Shown piece by piece: positions 40,372-49,530 of a DNA stretch of 64,000 nt. The stretch lies in contig NZ_CP017057.1 of NCBI RefSeq assembly GCF_001719165.1, positions 2,784,501 to 2,848,500 on the forward strand, in the 5' to 3' direction. Source of the DNA: Erythrobacter litoralis (GTDB taxonomy: Bacteria; Pseudomonadota; Alphaproteobacteria; Sphingomonadales; Sphingomonadaceae). Under the pieces are notes generated by a model that worked only from the letters and a program-made list of their open reading frames with translations, did not search any database and was not told the DNA's origin. Numbering within the stretch: position 1 is the first letter of the stretch; the number at the start of each line of letters is the position of its first letter. Both the position numbers and the translations under genes were made by a program.

Positions 40372-41208
40372 TCAATAGGCCTTCTTGAACAGGAGCGTCA
40401 TCCGGTCGCTCTCGCCGATGGCCAGATATTCGGACCGCTTCGGATCGTCCTCGCCCGTGGCGAGCGTCGGGGGCAGGGTCCACACGCCGCTCTCCCAATT
40501 GGCGGGGTCCTTCGGATTGGCGTTGATCTCGGAGCTTTCAACCAGTTCGAAGCCGTTCGCCTCGAAGATGTTCACGACGTCGGCCTCGCGCATGTAGCCG
40601 CGCTGACGGGCGCCGTAATCGTCGTAGCTCGCCCCGTCGGGCGCGCGGTGCTGGACCACGCCGACCATGCCGTCGTCCTTGAGCAGCTGGCGCGCGGTCT
40701 TGAGCACGCTGTCGGCCATGTTGCCGGCGTTGAGCCCGTGCATCGAACGGAAGATCAGCACCCGGTCGACCGTGCTGGCCATGTCCTCCGGCATCGAGCC
40801 GACCTCGAAGGCGTTGATCCTGCCTTCCGGAGCGCCGAGCATTTCGGAAACCTTCGCGGTGAAGGTCTTGGCCCAGCCCTCGCCCTCGGCCGGCTGGCGC
40901 GCGGGCGTGTTGAAGGCGACATACTTGCCATCGCCCATGACATAAGGTGCGAGCACGCGGGTGTACCAGCCGCCCCCGGGGCTGAATTCGGCCACGGTCA
41001 TGCCGGGTTCGACCCCGAAGAAGGCAAGCGTCTCGGCCGGGTTGCGATACTGGTCGCGCGCCCGGTCGCCATCGCGGCGGCTGTCGGCGAGCACCTCCTC
41101 AAGCGCGGGCGCGGCCGCTTCCATGTGATGGTCCGCGATGGCCGGAACGGCAGCGAGGCCGGCGGCTCCGGCAAGCGCAGTAGCGGCGGCAAGTGCAAGG
41201 CGTTTCAT
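40372..41208 (-). CDS. Periplasmic methyltransferase-like protein (COG4798 type)
   Basis: A 278-residue protein starting at MKRLALAAATALAG, with a signal peptide ending AIADHH. The mature part carries a Rossmann-like SAM-methyltransferase pattern, EPGMTVAEFSPGGGWYTRVLAPYV (about 67-90), then VDRVLIFRSMHGL and MVGVVQHRAP. SAM does not reach the periplasm, so either it is not an active methyltransferase or it acts on another cofactor; proteins of this type are widespread but uncharacterised. It is divergent from msrA. Confidence 0.82.
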   Translation of the reverse strand: MKRLALAAATALAGAAGLAAVPAIADHHMEAAAPALEEVLADSRRDGDRARDQYRNPAETLAFFGVEPGMTVAEFSPGGGWYTRVLAPYVMGDGKYVAFNTPARQPAEGEGWAKTFTAKVSEMLGAPEGRINAFEVGSMPEDMASTVDRVLIFRSMHGLNAGNMADSVLKTARQLLKDDGMVGVVQHRAPDGASYDDYGARQRGYMREADVVNIFEANGFELVESSEINANPKDPANWESGVWTLPPTLATGEDDPKRSEYLAIGESDRMTLLFKKAY

Positions 41209-41258
41209 GTTCGATCTCCTCTCGTGGGGGTGCGTGACATGATTAGTGATCGCGCCCG

Positions 41259-41293
41259 CGGAAACAAGCGATGACCCGGAAACAAGCGATGAC
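41259..41293. repeat. 18-bp tandem direct repeat upstream of msrA
   Basis: CGGAAACAAGCGATGAC is repeated with 18-bp period (copies start at 41259 and 41277). It lies in the promoter region between the methyltransferase-like gene and msrA, so it could be a chance duplication or two protein-binding sites. Confidence 0.95.
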
Positions 41294-41341
41294 ATTGCCG
41301 CGTTCCCTTCCTAAGTCCCGGGAAAAGGCAAAGGAGACGGA

Positions 41342-41905
41342 ATGGAACAGGCAATCTTGGCAGGCGGGTGCTTCTGGTGCACCGAAGCGGTGTTTCGCGA
41401 CGTGGTCGGCGTCAGCGAGGTCGAAAGCGGCTATATCGGAGGGGACACGGAAAATCCCACCTACAAGGAAGTATGCTCGGGCCGGACGGGACATGCCGAG
41501 GCGATCCGCGTGACCTTCGATCCCGATGCGATCAGCCTTGCCGAGGTGTTCGACGTCTTCATGGGCACGCACGACCCGACCCAGCTCAATCGCCAGGGCA
41601 ACGATGTCGGCACGCAATATCGCAGCGCGATCTTCCCGCTTTCGGCGGCCCAGTTCGAGGAGGCGAAAGCCGCGATCGGGCGCTGGAACACCGAACACGG
41701 CAAGATGGCCGTGACCACGATCGAGGGCTTCGACGCCGAAGCCGGAGACGGCGGCGAACAGGTCAAGCCATGGTACCCGGCCGAGGATTACCACCAGGAA
41801 TACTGGGACGGCGAAGGCCAGCGGAACCCCTATTGCCTCGCGGTGATCCCGCCCAAGCTGATGAAGCTGAGGAAGAGTTTCCAGGACAAGGTGAAGCAGG
41901 ACTGA
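41342..41905 (+). CDS. msrA: Peptide methionine (S)-S-oxide reductase
   Basis: A 187-residue MsrA. The catalytic GCFWC motif (C10 nucleophile, C13) starts the protein and is followed by the family patterns ESGYIGGDTENPTYKEVCSGRTGHAEAIRV, FMGTHDPTQLNRQGNDVGTQYRS, and AEDYHQEYW. It repairs the S-epimer of methionine sulfoxide with thioredoxin. The start is preceded by AAAGGAGAC at a good distance. A separate msrB lies at 55880-56296, so the pair is encoded in two places. Confidence 0.96.
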   Translation: MEQAILAGGCFWCTEAVFRDVVGVSEVESGYIGGDTENPTYKEVCSGRTGHAEAIRVTFDPDAISLAEVFDVFMGTHDPTQLNRQGNDVGTQYRSAIFPLSAAQFEEAKAAIGRWNTEHGKMAVTTIEGFDAEAGDGGEQVKPWYPAEDYHQEYWDGEGQRNPYCLAVIPPKLMKLRKSFQDKVKQD

Positions 41906-41912
41906 GCCCGGT

Positions 41913-43160
41913 TCAGGGCCTGACCCATCGGCTGACGAAGAACCCGTCGAGCCCGCCCGCTTCGGCAAGCAGGCCGGGATGAGTGCGGACATGACCTTCG
42001 CCCGTCGGTGCGAGGCCGGCGGGCAGTTCGGCCGCGGCGACCGGCACCGGATCGAGGCCGAGCGTTTCGCCGATCCAGCGCGCCTGCGCCTCGCCCTCTT
42101 CTTCCTCGAGCGAGCAGACCGCGTAGACCAGCCGCCCACCGGGCGCGAGCCAGTCGGCGGCGCGGGTGATCAGGGCACGCTGGAGTTCGACCATCTCGGC
42201 GATCTGGCCCCTGCCGATCCGGTGGAGCACGTCCGGGTGGCGGCGGCAGGTGCCGGTCGCGGTGCAGGGCGCGTCGAGCAGGATGGCGTCGAAACGGTGC
42301 TTCGGCTCCCATGTGAGCGCATCGGCGCGCAGCGGCGAGGCGGCAAGACCGGTGCGTCTCAGGTTCGCTTTCAAAAGGTCGAGCCGGCGCTTCGAGATGT
42401 CGAGCGCGGTCACTTTCCACCCGGCAGCGGCAAGCGCCAGCGTCTTGCCCCCCGGCGCGGCGCACAGGTCGAGCACGTGGCGCCCTTCTCCCTCGCCGAG
42501 CAGGCGCGCAGGCGTCTGCGCCGCCAGATCCTGTACCCACCATTTGCCCTCGGCAAAGCCCTCGAGCGCCTCGACCGCCGTGCCCCGTGGCAATCGGACA
42601 TGGCCTGGCGCCAGGCTGACCCCGCCCATGGCCGCGGCGCGCGCGTCGGTTTGCGAGGGGTCCCTGAGCGCAAGGTCGAGTTCGGGCGGATCGGCGAGCC
42701 CGGGGGCGATTGCGTCGGCACGCTCGCCCCAGCGCGCGCGGACACGGTCTGGCAGGGTCGGGACCACGGGGAGCGTTGCCTCGCGCTTCGCAAGGGTAGA
42801 AAACACGCCGTGCGCGAGTCGGCGCGGCCCTCCGGCAAGAAGCGGCAGACCGGTCGCGACCACGGCGTGCGGCGGCGTGCCGAGCCGCAGCGCCTGCGCC
42901 AGCATGATCCGCAGCACGCTGCGCACCTTGGCGTCGTAAGGCAGGTTCTGCTTCGTCGCGCTGTCGATCAGCGCATCCAGATCGGTAAGCCAGCGCAACA
43001 CCTCGGTCGCGATGGCTCGGGCGAGTGCGCGGTCCTCGGCGGCATGGACCCCGGACATGGCCGCACCTTCGGCCTGTTCGAGCGTTTCACCCCGGCGCAA
43101 AACGGCATCGATTAGCTTGAGCGCAGCGCGGCGCGCGGGAAGACCGGGGGTCGAAGGCAT
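41913..43160 (-). CDS. rsmB: RsmB-family rRNA m5C methyltransferase
   Basis: A 415-residue protein. The N-terminal NusB-like domain (about 8-130; ARRAALKLIDAVL, AEDRALARAIATEVLRW) is joined to a NOL1/NOP2/SUN methyltransferase domain (about 140-415). SAM motif I is DLCAAPGGKT, motif IV is LDAPCTATGTCRRHPDV, and motif VI is YAVCSLEEEE; the two cysteines act in C5 cytosine methylation of 16S rRNA (C967 in E. coli). A GTG 9 bp upstream is an alternative start. The ATG lies 57 bp from the divergent SDHAF4 gene. Confidence 0.92.
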   Translation of the reverse strand: MPSTPGLPARRAALKLIDAVLRRGETLEQAEGAAMSGVHAAEDRALARAIATEVLRWLTDLDALIDSATKQNLPYDAKVRSVLRIMLAQALRLGTPPHAVVATGLPLLAGGPRRLAHGVFSTLAKREATLPVVPTLPDRVRARWGERADAIAPGLADPPELDLALRDPSQTDARAAAMGGVSLAPGHVRLPRGTAVEALEGFAEGKWWVQDLAAQTPARLLGEGEGRHVLDLCAAPGGKTLALAAAGWKVTALDISKRRLDLLKANLRRTGLAASPLRADALTWEPKHRFDAILLDAPCTATGTCRRHPDVLHRIGRGQIAEMVELQRALITRAADWLAPGGRLVYAVCSLEEEEGEAQARWIGETLGLDPVPVAAAELPAGLAPTGEGHVRTHPGLLAEAGGLDGFFVSRWVRP

Positions 43161-43217
43161 GCCGCGCACATAACAGCATTGAAACCAAGCGCCAGCGCGC
43201 GCATTTCAAAGAGCACC

Positions 43218-43388
43218 ATGACCAAGCAGAAATCCGAAGCCGCCAGGAACTTCAAGAAGCCCGCGCACTGGACCAACGATCCCGTGCCCGAGCCGAAAAA
43301 GGTCGATCCGCTCAAGGACGAGCCGCGCGATCTTTCCCCCACCCGCTATGGCGACTGGGAGAAGAACGGCATCGCCTGGGACTTCTGA
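43218..43388 (+). CDS. DUF1674 / succinate dehydrogenase assembly factor 4 homologue
   Basis: A 56-residue protein starting at MTKQKSEAARN. The C-terminal half PRDLSPTRYGDWEKNGIAWDF carries the near-invariant RYGDWEKNGxxxDF ending of the DUF1674/SDHAF4 family, which binds the FAD-loaded SdhA during assembly of complex II. In alphaproteobacteria it is often next to an rsmB homologue, as here. Short but convincing. Confidence 0.92.
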   Translation: MTKQKSEAARNFKKPAHWTNDPVPEPKKVDPLKDEPRDLSPTRYGDWEKNGIAWDF

Positions 43389-43458
43389 TTTTCCCCGCGC
43401 GGCTAGAAGGGGGCGTGATTCGCGCCATCCATACCCCCTGGATCTAGCCGGAATCGCG

Positions 43459-43491
43459 GCTGTAGGAACGTCCCTGCGGGTTTCCTACAGC
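43459..43491 (-). terminator. Hairpin overlapping the end of the cytochrome P450 gene
   Basis: GCTGTAGGAA (43459-43468) pairs perfectly with TTCCTACAGC (43482-43491) across 13 nt. On the minus strand the first arm contains the CTG-TAG last codon and stop of the P450 gene, so the hairpin begins inside the coding end. There is no T-run. Confidence 0.5.
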
Positions 43492-44891
43492 TTCACGAAT
43501 TCCACCTTCAGCCCGTCCTTGGGCTGCGGGATCGGCCATTCCTGCCATGCGGGCGCATAGCCATCCGCCACTTCGATGCGGTAGCGCTGGAGCAGCTGCG
43601 CGATCAGGATCTTCACCTGCATGTAGGCAAAATGCAGGCCGAGGCACATATGCGCGCCACCGCCGAAGGGGACCCAGGCATATTTGTGCCGCGCCTTCAC
43701 CTTGTCGGGGGTGAAGCGCATCGGATCGAAGGTGAAGGGGTCCTCCCAGTATTCCTCAGAATGGTGGGTCCAGTAGATGTTGATGCCCACCATCGTGCCC
43801 GCAGGGATGCGATAGCCTTCGTATTCGAATTCCCTCAGCGCACGGCGCGGCATGGATGGCACCGGCGGGACCATCCGCAGCGCTTCCTTGAACGCCATCT
43901 CGGTCAGCTCGAGCTTGCCGAGGTCGTCATAGTCGAGCGCGCGCGCCTTGCCCGAGCCATCGGGGCCGCCGGTCACCGCGAACACCTCCTCGCGCAGCTT
44001 TTCCTGCCATTCGGGGTTCTTGGCGAGATAGTAGATCAGCGAGGTCGCGCTGGACGTGATCGTGTCGTGCGCGGCCATCATCAGGAAGTTCATGTGGTCG
44101 ACCACCTCGTCGACCGGCAGCAGGCTCCCGTCCTCGCGGGTGGCGGTCGCGAACTGGCTGAACATGTCCTGCCCGCCGCCCTCGGCCCGGCGCCTGTGGG
44201 TTTCGCGGGTGAAATAATCGATCAGGTAGGCCCGCCCGTCGACGCCCTTTTTCATCTTGGTGAACGGCAGCGGCTTGCGGACAGGCGCGACCGATGCCTG
44301 CACCATGTCGACGAAAGCTTCGTTGATACGGTCCGCCTCTGGCCCCCACGGAATGCCGATGAAACTGTCGGCGGCAAGGTCGAGCGTGAGCTTCTTGATC
44401 GCGGTATAGAAAGTCATCGGCCCTTCCCAGCTCTCGACCTCGCGCGAGATGCCCGAATTGAGCGCGCCCGAATAATGGCGCATCGGTTCCGGCTTGAACG
44501 CGATCGAAAGCGCGCGCCGGTCGACCCGGTGATGCTCAAAATCGATCAGCATGAGCCCGCGCGGAAAAAGCTGGTCGAGGATCGGGCCCCAGCCCTGCTC
44601 GGAAGAGAACATCTTGTTTCGGTCGAACAGCAAAAGCTCGTTCGCTTCGGCCCCGATCAGCGCGACCTGCCAGCCGCCGAAGGCTCGGTTCTTGTAGACC
44701 TTGCCGTAGGTGTCGATCATCCGCCGAGCGAAACCGTGTGGGTCGGCGAGCATGCGAAAGGTGTTGCCGACGACGGGCCAGCCGGCCTCGCCCGGAATAT
44801 GGGAAAGGTCCGAATCGTCGATGCGCCCCTCGCTCCAGTGGTCGAAGGAGCGCGCATCGGCGCCGGCGTGGGGGTGTGCAAGAGTGGCCAT
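43485..44891 (-). CDS. Cytochrome P450
   Basis: A 468-residue haem monooxygenase. The I-helix oxygen-binding motif AAHDTITSS is at about 273-281, the K-helix ExxR is EALRM (about 334-338), and the haem-binding loop FGGGAHMCLG (about 408-417) contains the thiolate Cys. An N-terminal proline-rich PGEAGWPVVGN replaces a membrane anchor, so the protein is soluble. The size and the FGGGxHxCLG loop resemble CYP120/CYP51-like enzymes that act on lipophilic substrates such as retinoids or sterol-like isoprenoids. No ferredoxin is adjacent. Substrate unknown. Confidence 0.94.
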   Translation of the reverse strand: MATLAHPHAGADARSFDHWSEGRIDDSDLSHIPGEAGWPVVGNTFRMLADPHGFARRMIDTYGKVYKNRAFGGWQVALIGAEANELLLFDRNKMFSSEQGWGPILDQLFPRGLMLIDFEHHRVDRRALSIAFKPEPMRHYSGALNSGISREVESWEGPMTFYTAIKKLTLDLAADSFIGIPWGPEADRINEAFVDMVQASVAPVRKPLPFTKMKKGVDGRAYLIDYFTRETHRRRAEGGGQDMFSQFATATREDGSLLPVDEVVDHMNFLMMAAHDTITSSATSLIYYLAKNPEWQEKLREEVFAVTGGPDGSGKARALDYDDLGKLELTEMAFKEALRMVPPVPSMPRRALREFEYEGYRIPAGTMVGINIYWTHHSEEYWEDPFTFDPMRFTPDKVKARHKYAWVPFGGGAHMCLGLHFAYMQVKILIAQLLQRYRIEVADGYAPAWQEWPIPQPKDGLKVEFVKL

Positions 44892-44957
44892 GTCAGGTTC
44901 CTTACCACAAAAGAGGTTCGGGTTTGCAACTGACCTTGGTGTAAATAGGAGTAAGGA

Positions 44958-45992
44958 TCAAATCCAGCCGGAAAGCTCGCGCCGCAGCATCCGATCCAGC
45001 ATGCCGAGCCCGGCATCCGACGTGTTGAGGCAATCGAGCACCGCGTATTGCTCACCGCCCGCCTCGAGGAATTCGTCGCGCCCTTCCAGCGCCAGCTCCT
45101 CCAACGTTTCGACGCAATCGACCGCGAAACCCGGCGCAGCGACCACGAGACGCTTCGTGCCCTTTTCGCCTTCCTTGATGAGCGTGTCGTCAGTCGCCGG
45201 TTCGAGCCACTTCGCCGGGCCGAAGCGCGACTGGAACGTGGTCTCGAAGCGTGTGCCTGCGAATTCGGGCCGTTCGCGCAGCCGCTCCTGCAACAAGCGC
45301 GACGTCTTGCAGCACTGGCAATGGTACGGATCGCCCTGTTCGAGCGTGCGCAGCGGCATGCCGTGGAAACTGAGCAGCATCACTTCCGGCGAGAAATCGA
45401 GCCCGGCCACCTGCCGGGAAAGGTCGTCGGCGAGCGCGGCGATGTAATTGTCGTCGTCGTGATAGGGCGGCACGAAGCGCAGCGCCGGCTGCCAGCGCAT
45501 TTCGGAAAGCACGCGGGCGATCTCGTCGAAAACGGTCGCGGTCGTCGCGGCGCAATATTGCGGATACATCGGCGCGATGAGGATACGGTCGCAGCCCTCC
45601 CGCATGAGGTGGGTCAGCTTGTCCTCGATCGAAGGGTTGCCGTACCGCATCGCGTAATCGACGCGGGCAGCCTCGCCGAGAACTTCGGCCATCGCCTCGG
45701 CCTGGCTCGCGGTGATGTCGGCGAGCGGCGATCCGCGCGGGGTCCATATCTTGGCATAGGCCTCGGCGCTTTTCTGCGGCCGGGTGTTGAGGATGATGCC
45801 GCGCAGGATCGGCTGCCAGGCGATCGGCGGAATCTCGATCACGCGCCGGTCGGACAGGAACTGCTTCAGATATCTCTTCACCGAAACCGGATCGGGCGCA
45901 TCGGGCGTGCCGAGATTGACGAGCAGCACGCCGATGCGCCCGCTCTTCACCGGCGGGTGATCGGGAGGGAGGTTTTGTCCGCGCCAGGTCAT
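44958..45992 (-). CDS. hemH: Ferrochelatase
   Basis: A 344-residue enzyme that inserts Fe(II) into protoporphyrin IX in the last step of haem synthesis. Motifs: VLLVNLGTPDAPDP at the start, MRYGNPSIEDKL, MYPQYCAATTAT, and the catalytic His in LLSFHGMPLRTL (about 201-212). The following DPYHCQCCKTSRLL has a Cys cluster that in some alphaproteobacterial forms helps hold a [2Fe-2S] centre. The start MTWRGQNLPP is chosen; the much longer frame upstream has no matching sequence. It precedes the P450 gene, a haem enzyme, in the same direction. Confidence 0.95.
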   Translation of the reverse strand: MTWRGQNLPPDHPPVKSGRIGVLLVNLGTPDAPDPVSVKRYLKQFLSDRRVIEIPPIAWQPILRGIILNTRPQKSAEAYAKIWTPRGSPLADITASQAEAMAEVLGEAARVDYAMRYGNPSIEDKLTHLMREGCDRILIAPMYPQYCAATTATVFDEIARVLSEMRWQPALRFVPPYHDDDNYIAALADDLSRQVAGLDFSPEVMLLSFHGMPLRTLEQGDPYHCQCCKTSRLLQERLRERPEFAGTRFETTFQSRFGPAKWLEPATDDTLIKEGEKGTKRLVVAAPGFAVDCVETLEELALEGRDEFLEAGGEQYAVLDCLNTSDAGLGMLDRMLRRELSGWI

Positions 45993-46098
45993 GAGCCCTC
46001 GAACGCCTGCGCGCGCCGAAATGTCCGCGAGCCTGTGCGGGGCGTGTCGATACCGGGCAGGAAAGCGGCCCGGACCGGGTGGGGCAGGATTGTCCGGG

Positions 46099-48426
46099 TC
46101 ATATTCCGTCCGAAAGTAGGGGCAGACGCCGCAGGCGCAAGCCCGTAGCCGAAAACAGTGCATTGGCGATGGCGGGCGGGGCGACGACCGCGCCGATTTC
46201 ACCCGGATCGGCGGGCGGCGCCTCGCTGGCGATGAAATCGACCTGGATCTCGGGGCAATCGGCGAGCGTCGGGAGATCGAGATCGGCATAATCAACGCTT
46301 GCCGGGAGCCCCGAGCGCCAGCGCGGCGCGCGCGCCAGTGCCATGCCGAGCCCGAAGACAAGCCCGCCCTCGATCTGCTGGCGAGCGATGTCGAGATTGA
46401 CGATCCGCCCGATATCGACCGCGACCGACAACCTTGTCACCCTCACACCGCCCCCGCTTTCCCCGGCGCTGCCGCGCGCGGTGGCGACGCAGGCGATGCG
46501 GGGAGCATCCGGCCCATCGCCGAGGCGGTGGCAGGCAAGACCCTGCCCGCTCCCGCTCGCCCCGCCGTCCCAGTCCCCCAGCTGCGCGGCGCGCTGAAGG
46601 CAGGCGGCAAGCCTGATGTCGCTGCCCAGCATGGCCATGCGATAGGACAGCGGCTCGCGCCCGCTCTGCTGCGCGATCTCGTCGATGAAACTTTCGATCG
46701 CAAAGGCGGTGTAGCTGTCGGCATTGCCCCGCACGCGCCCGACCGGGAGGCTGATCTCGACCGGCACGTGTTCCACCACCAGGCTCGGCAATTGATAGGG
46801 CGGAACCGCGCCGGTGCAGGCGAGCGGGTCCTTCTTCCCCTCGGTCTCGCGGATCGCGGCCCAGGGCGTCAGCCCGCCGAACAGGCGGCGGCCGAATTCG
46901 AGCGCGGCTGGCGGACAGGCGATGCGCACGCGCAGCGCGTCGATCGCCCCGCCGGTACCGGGACTGCCGGGAACGCCCGGCTGCAGCTGCGCGCCGAGCA
47001 GCATCCATGCAGGCGGGCGCGGCCGGGCATGGGTCAGTTCCGAACGCCGCGGCCAGGTCAGCTGAACGGCCCGCGCGCCTTCCGGAAAACGCTCGGCGAC
47101 CTCGCGCGCCACCAGCGCCACCTCGATCGCGTGATCGTGTTCGAGCCGTGCATCGAAACTGCCTCCCGCCGGCATGGGGTAGAGCGCGACATCCTCGGCC
47201 GCGATGCCGAGAGCATCGGCGGCGGCCCTGCGCGCGCTTTCGGAGGCCTGGCTCGCGATCCACAATTCGAGGCGCCCGCCGGCGAAGCGCGCGGTGGCTG
47301 TCGCAGTCTCGAGTGGGGCGGCGAGATGCGGCTCGACCTCATAGCGGCGGGCGAGGTCGACCCGGGTCATGCCTTCCGCGCCGAAACCCGTTTCGGCAAT
47401 GCGGAAGGACGCCCCGTTTTCGAGCATCAGGCCGAGCCGGGCCGGTATCTCGGCGCTGCCTGCGGGATAGGAGACGGTGAATTGCGGGTTCATCGCCTCG
47501 AGCGCGCGTTCGGCGCTCCACCAGGTTTCGGCCACCGCGGCGAGCCAGCGCCTGCCTTCGACAACCTGCACGACGCCCGGCACGCCGTATCCTGCGGCGG
47601 CGTCGAAGCCGGTCAGCTCGGCCCCGGCATTAGGCCCGTGACGGATCGAGGCATGGAGCATTCCGGGTAGTCGCACATCGCCGGCGAATTGGAGCGATCC
47701 GTCGACCTTGGCCGGCAGGTCGATCCGGGGAAAGGCAGGAGCGGCATCCGCAAAGACGGCGAGCGGCTCCTCGCGCGCGGGTTCGGGCCGCAGCGGAGCC
47801 GGATCGGGCACTGCCCGCTCGGCCGCCCCGGAGGCGAGTTCGCCGAAAGTCGCGATGAGACCATCGCCACCCCGCACGAGGCCTTCGGCAATCGTGAGCT
47901 CCTCCCACGCCATGCCCCAGCGTTCGGCCGCCTCCTGCGCCAGCATCGCCCGCGCCGCCGCGCCCGCCTCGCGCGCCATGTCCTCATAGGCGGCAAGCGT
48001 CGTACCTTCCGCCGTCGCGTTGAAGCGCGTCTCACGCGCGAAGCGGGCGGCGAGGAGTTCGTCGGTCGTGTCGGACAGCCCCGCCGCGACCGGGTCCCAC
48101 AAAGGCGCCCATTTCTGGGCAAGGGGGAGATTGGGATAGGCACCTGAAGGCGGCGCGGGCTCGATCGCGACCTGGCGCCAGTCCGCGCCCAGCTCCATCG
48201 CCACGAGCTGCGGGAGCACGGTGGTTACGCCCTGCCCCATTTCGAGCTGCGGCACGGCGACGGTCACCACCGAATTTTCGCCGATCCTCAGCCATGCGCC
48301 GAAAACATCCTCGCCGCGTCCCGGGGTAAGCGGGTTGTGATAGGTGCGCGGCAGCAGCCACCATGCTACCAGCAACCCGCCGCCTGCGGCAGCGCCCGTC
48401 AGGATGCCGCGCCGCGACAGCTTCAT
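46099..48426 (-). CDS. Tat-exported xanthine-dehydrogenase-family molybdopterin-binding subunit
   Basis: A 775-residue large subunit of the isoquinoline 1-oxidoreductase/aldehyde dehydrogenase type. A Tat signal (KLSRRGILTGAA, then a hydrophobic segment) is followed by VAVPQLEMGQGVTTVLPQLVAMELGADWRQV, a molybdopterin-binding stretch, and a C-terminal block with GNADSYTAFAIESFIDE. The catalytic Glu region near the end is less clear. Such subunits normally pair with a small [2Fe-2S] protein and often a cytochrome c. None is in the window, so it is an orphan here. It lies 4 bp beyond the mrp stop in the same direction, an apparent operon. Confidence 0.87.
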   Translation of the reverse strand: MKLSRRGILTGAAAGGGLLVAWWLLPRTYHNPLTPGRGEDVFGAWLRIGENSVVTVAVPQLEMGQGVTTVLPQLVAMELGADWRQVAIEPAPPSGAYPNLPLAQKWAPLWDPVAAGLSDTTDELLAARFARETRFNATAEGTTLAAYEDMAREAGAAARAMLAQEAAERWGMAWEELTIAEGLVRGGDGLIATFGELASGAAERAVPDPAPLRPEPAREEPLAVFADAAPAFPRIDLPAKVDGSLQFAGDVRLPGMLHASIRHGPNAGAELTGFDAAAGYGVPGVVQVVEGRRWLAAVAETWWSAERALEAMNPQFTVSYPAGSAEIPARLGLMLENGASFRIAETGFGAEGMTRVDLARRYEVEPHLAAPLETATATARFAGGRLELWIASQASESARRAAADALGIAAEDVALYPMPAGGSFDARLEHDHAIEVALVAREVAERFPEGARAVQLTWPRRSELTHARPRPPAWMLLGAQLQPGVPGSPGTGGAIDALRVRIACPPAALEFGRRLFGGLTPWAAIRETEGKKDPLACTGAVPPYQLPSLVVEHVPVEISLPVGRVRGNADSYTAFAIESFIDEIAQQSGREPLSYRMAMLGSDIRLAACLQRAAQLGDWDGGASGSGQGLACHRLGDGPDAPRIACVATARGSAGESGGGVRVTRLSVAVDIGRIVNLDIARQQIEGGLVFGLGMALARAPRWRSGLPASVDYADLDLPTLADCPEIQVDFIASEAPPADPGEIGAVVAPPAIANALFSATGLRLRRLPLLSDGI

Positions 48427-48430
48427 CGGG

Positions 48431-49414
48431 CTAGACTTTCCCGGTATCGAGCCAGCGCGCGACCTTCGCGCCGATCGCGCGGAAAGGCTCCCCGGCCTCG
48501 CCCTCGCTCGCGGCGGGAGGCTTTCCGGCGTCTCCGCTCGCCCGCGTTTCCGCATTCAGCGGAATGCGGCCGAGGAAGGGGATGTCCAGCGCATGGGCGA
48601 ACTTCTCGACCCCGCCGGAACCGAATATCTCGCCCGACATGTTTTCGACCAGCCCGATGATCGCGACTTCGCCCTGTTCGAACAATTGTCCCGCGCGCGC
48701 GGCATCGATGAGCGCGAGATCCTGCGGTGTCGAAATGAGAATCACCCCGTCGGGCTTGTGATCGGCCATCATCGAAAGCTGCACGTCGCCCGTGCCCGGC
48801 GGCATGTCGATCAGCAGCAATTCGGTATCGCCCCAGTTCGCATCGACCAGCTGGCCCAGCGCCTTGCCCGCCATCGGCCCGCGCCAGGCGAGCGCCTTTC
48901 CGGGCGCGACGATGTGCCCCATCGAAAGCACCCTGACGCCATAGGGGCTTTCGAGCGGGACGAGCTTGTCGTCTTCGACCGCGGGCTTGGTCCCCTCGGT
49001 CGCGAGGAGCTTGGGCTGGGAGGGGCCATAGATGTCGCCGTCGATCACGCCGACGCTGCGTCCCGCTTGCGCCAGGGCGACTGCAAGATTGGTGGTCAGC
49101 GTCGATTTGCCGACCCCGCCCTTGCCCGAACCGACCGCGATGATGCGCCGCCGCCGCCGTTCTCCGGTGAGCGCGATGCGGACCTCTTCTACACCATCGA
49201 GCGTGGAGAGAAGGCGCGTGATCTCGGCCTCAAGCTCTTCGCGTTTCGCCTCGGAAAGGTCGCCTGCTTCGGCGACGATGATCGCGCGGCCGTTGAGGAT
49301 GCGCGCGGACCGCACGCGGTGGTCGATCTCCGGCGGGAGCGCCGCGCGCAGGCGCTTTTCCTCACCGGCGGGTTCGCGGCCATTGGTGGCGCCGGAATTG
49401 TTGCCCTCGCTCAT
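48431..49414 (-). CDS. mrp: Mrp/ApbC iron-sulfur cluster carrier P-loop ATPase
   Basis: A 327-residue protein. A short N-terminal MIP18-like region (about 25-85) is followed by a P-loop domain with the deviant Walker A GKGGVGKST (about 95-103), then DGDIYGPSQPKLL, IDMPPGTGDVQL (Walker B) and GLVENMS. This family carries and transfers [4Fe-4S] clusters. The usual CxxC near the C-terminus is not visible here: after NMSGEIFGSGGVEKFA the cysteines typical of E. coli ApbC are replaced by Gly/Ser, so cluster transfer by that motif is doubtful. The first gene of a probable operon with the molybdoenzyme gene. Confidence 0.9.
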   Translation of the reverse strand: MSEGNNSGATNGREPAGEEKRLRAALPPEIDHRVRSARILNGRAIIVAEAGDLSEAKREELEAEITRLLSTLDGVEEVRIALTGERRRRRIIAVGSGKGGVGKSTLTTNLAVALAQAGRSVGVIDGDIYGPSQPKLLATEGTKPAVEDDKLVPLESPYGVRVLSMGHIVAPGKALAWRGPMAGKALGQLVDANWGDTELLLIDMPPGTGDVQLSMMADHKPDGVILISTPQDLALIDAARAGQLFEQGEVAIIGLVENMSGEIFGSGGVEKFAHALDIPFLGRIPLNAETRASGDAGKPPAASEGEAGEPFRAIGAKVARWLDTGKV

Positions 49415-49530
49415 GGGCAGCGGCCTCTATCATCAATCGGGCCATGTTGAATTGGGTTTTTGCACTCGTGCAGCTTTTTCAAATCGCAAAACCCCTGTTT
49501 TTCCCGGACTCGCGTTCCTATAAGGGTGTC

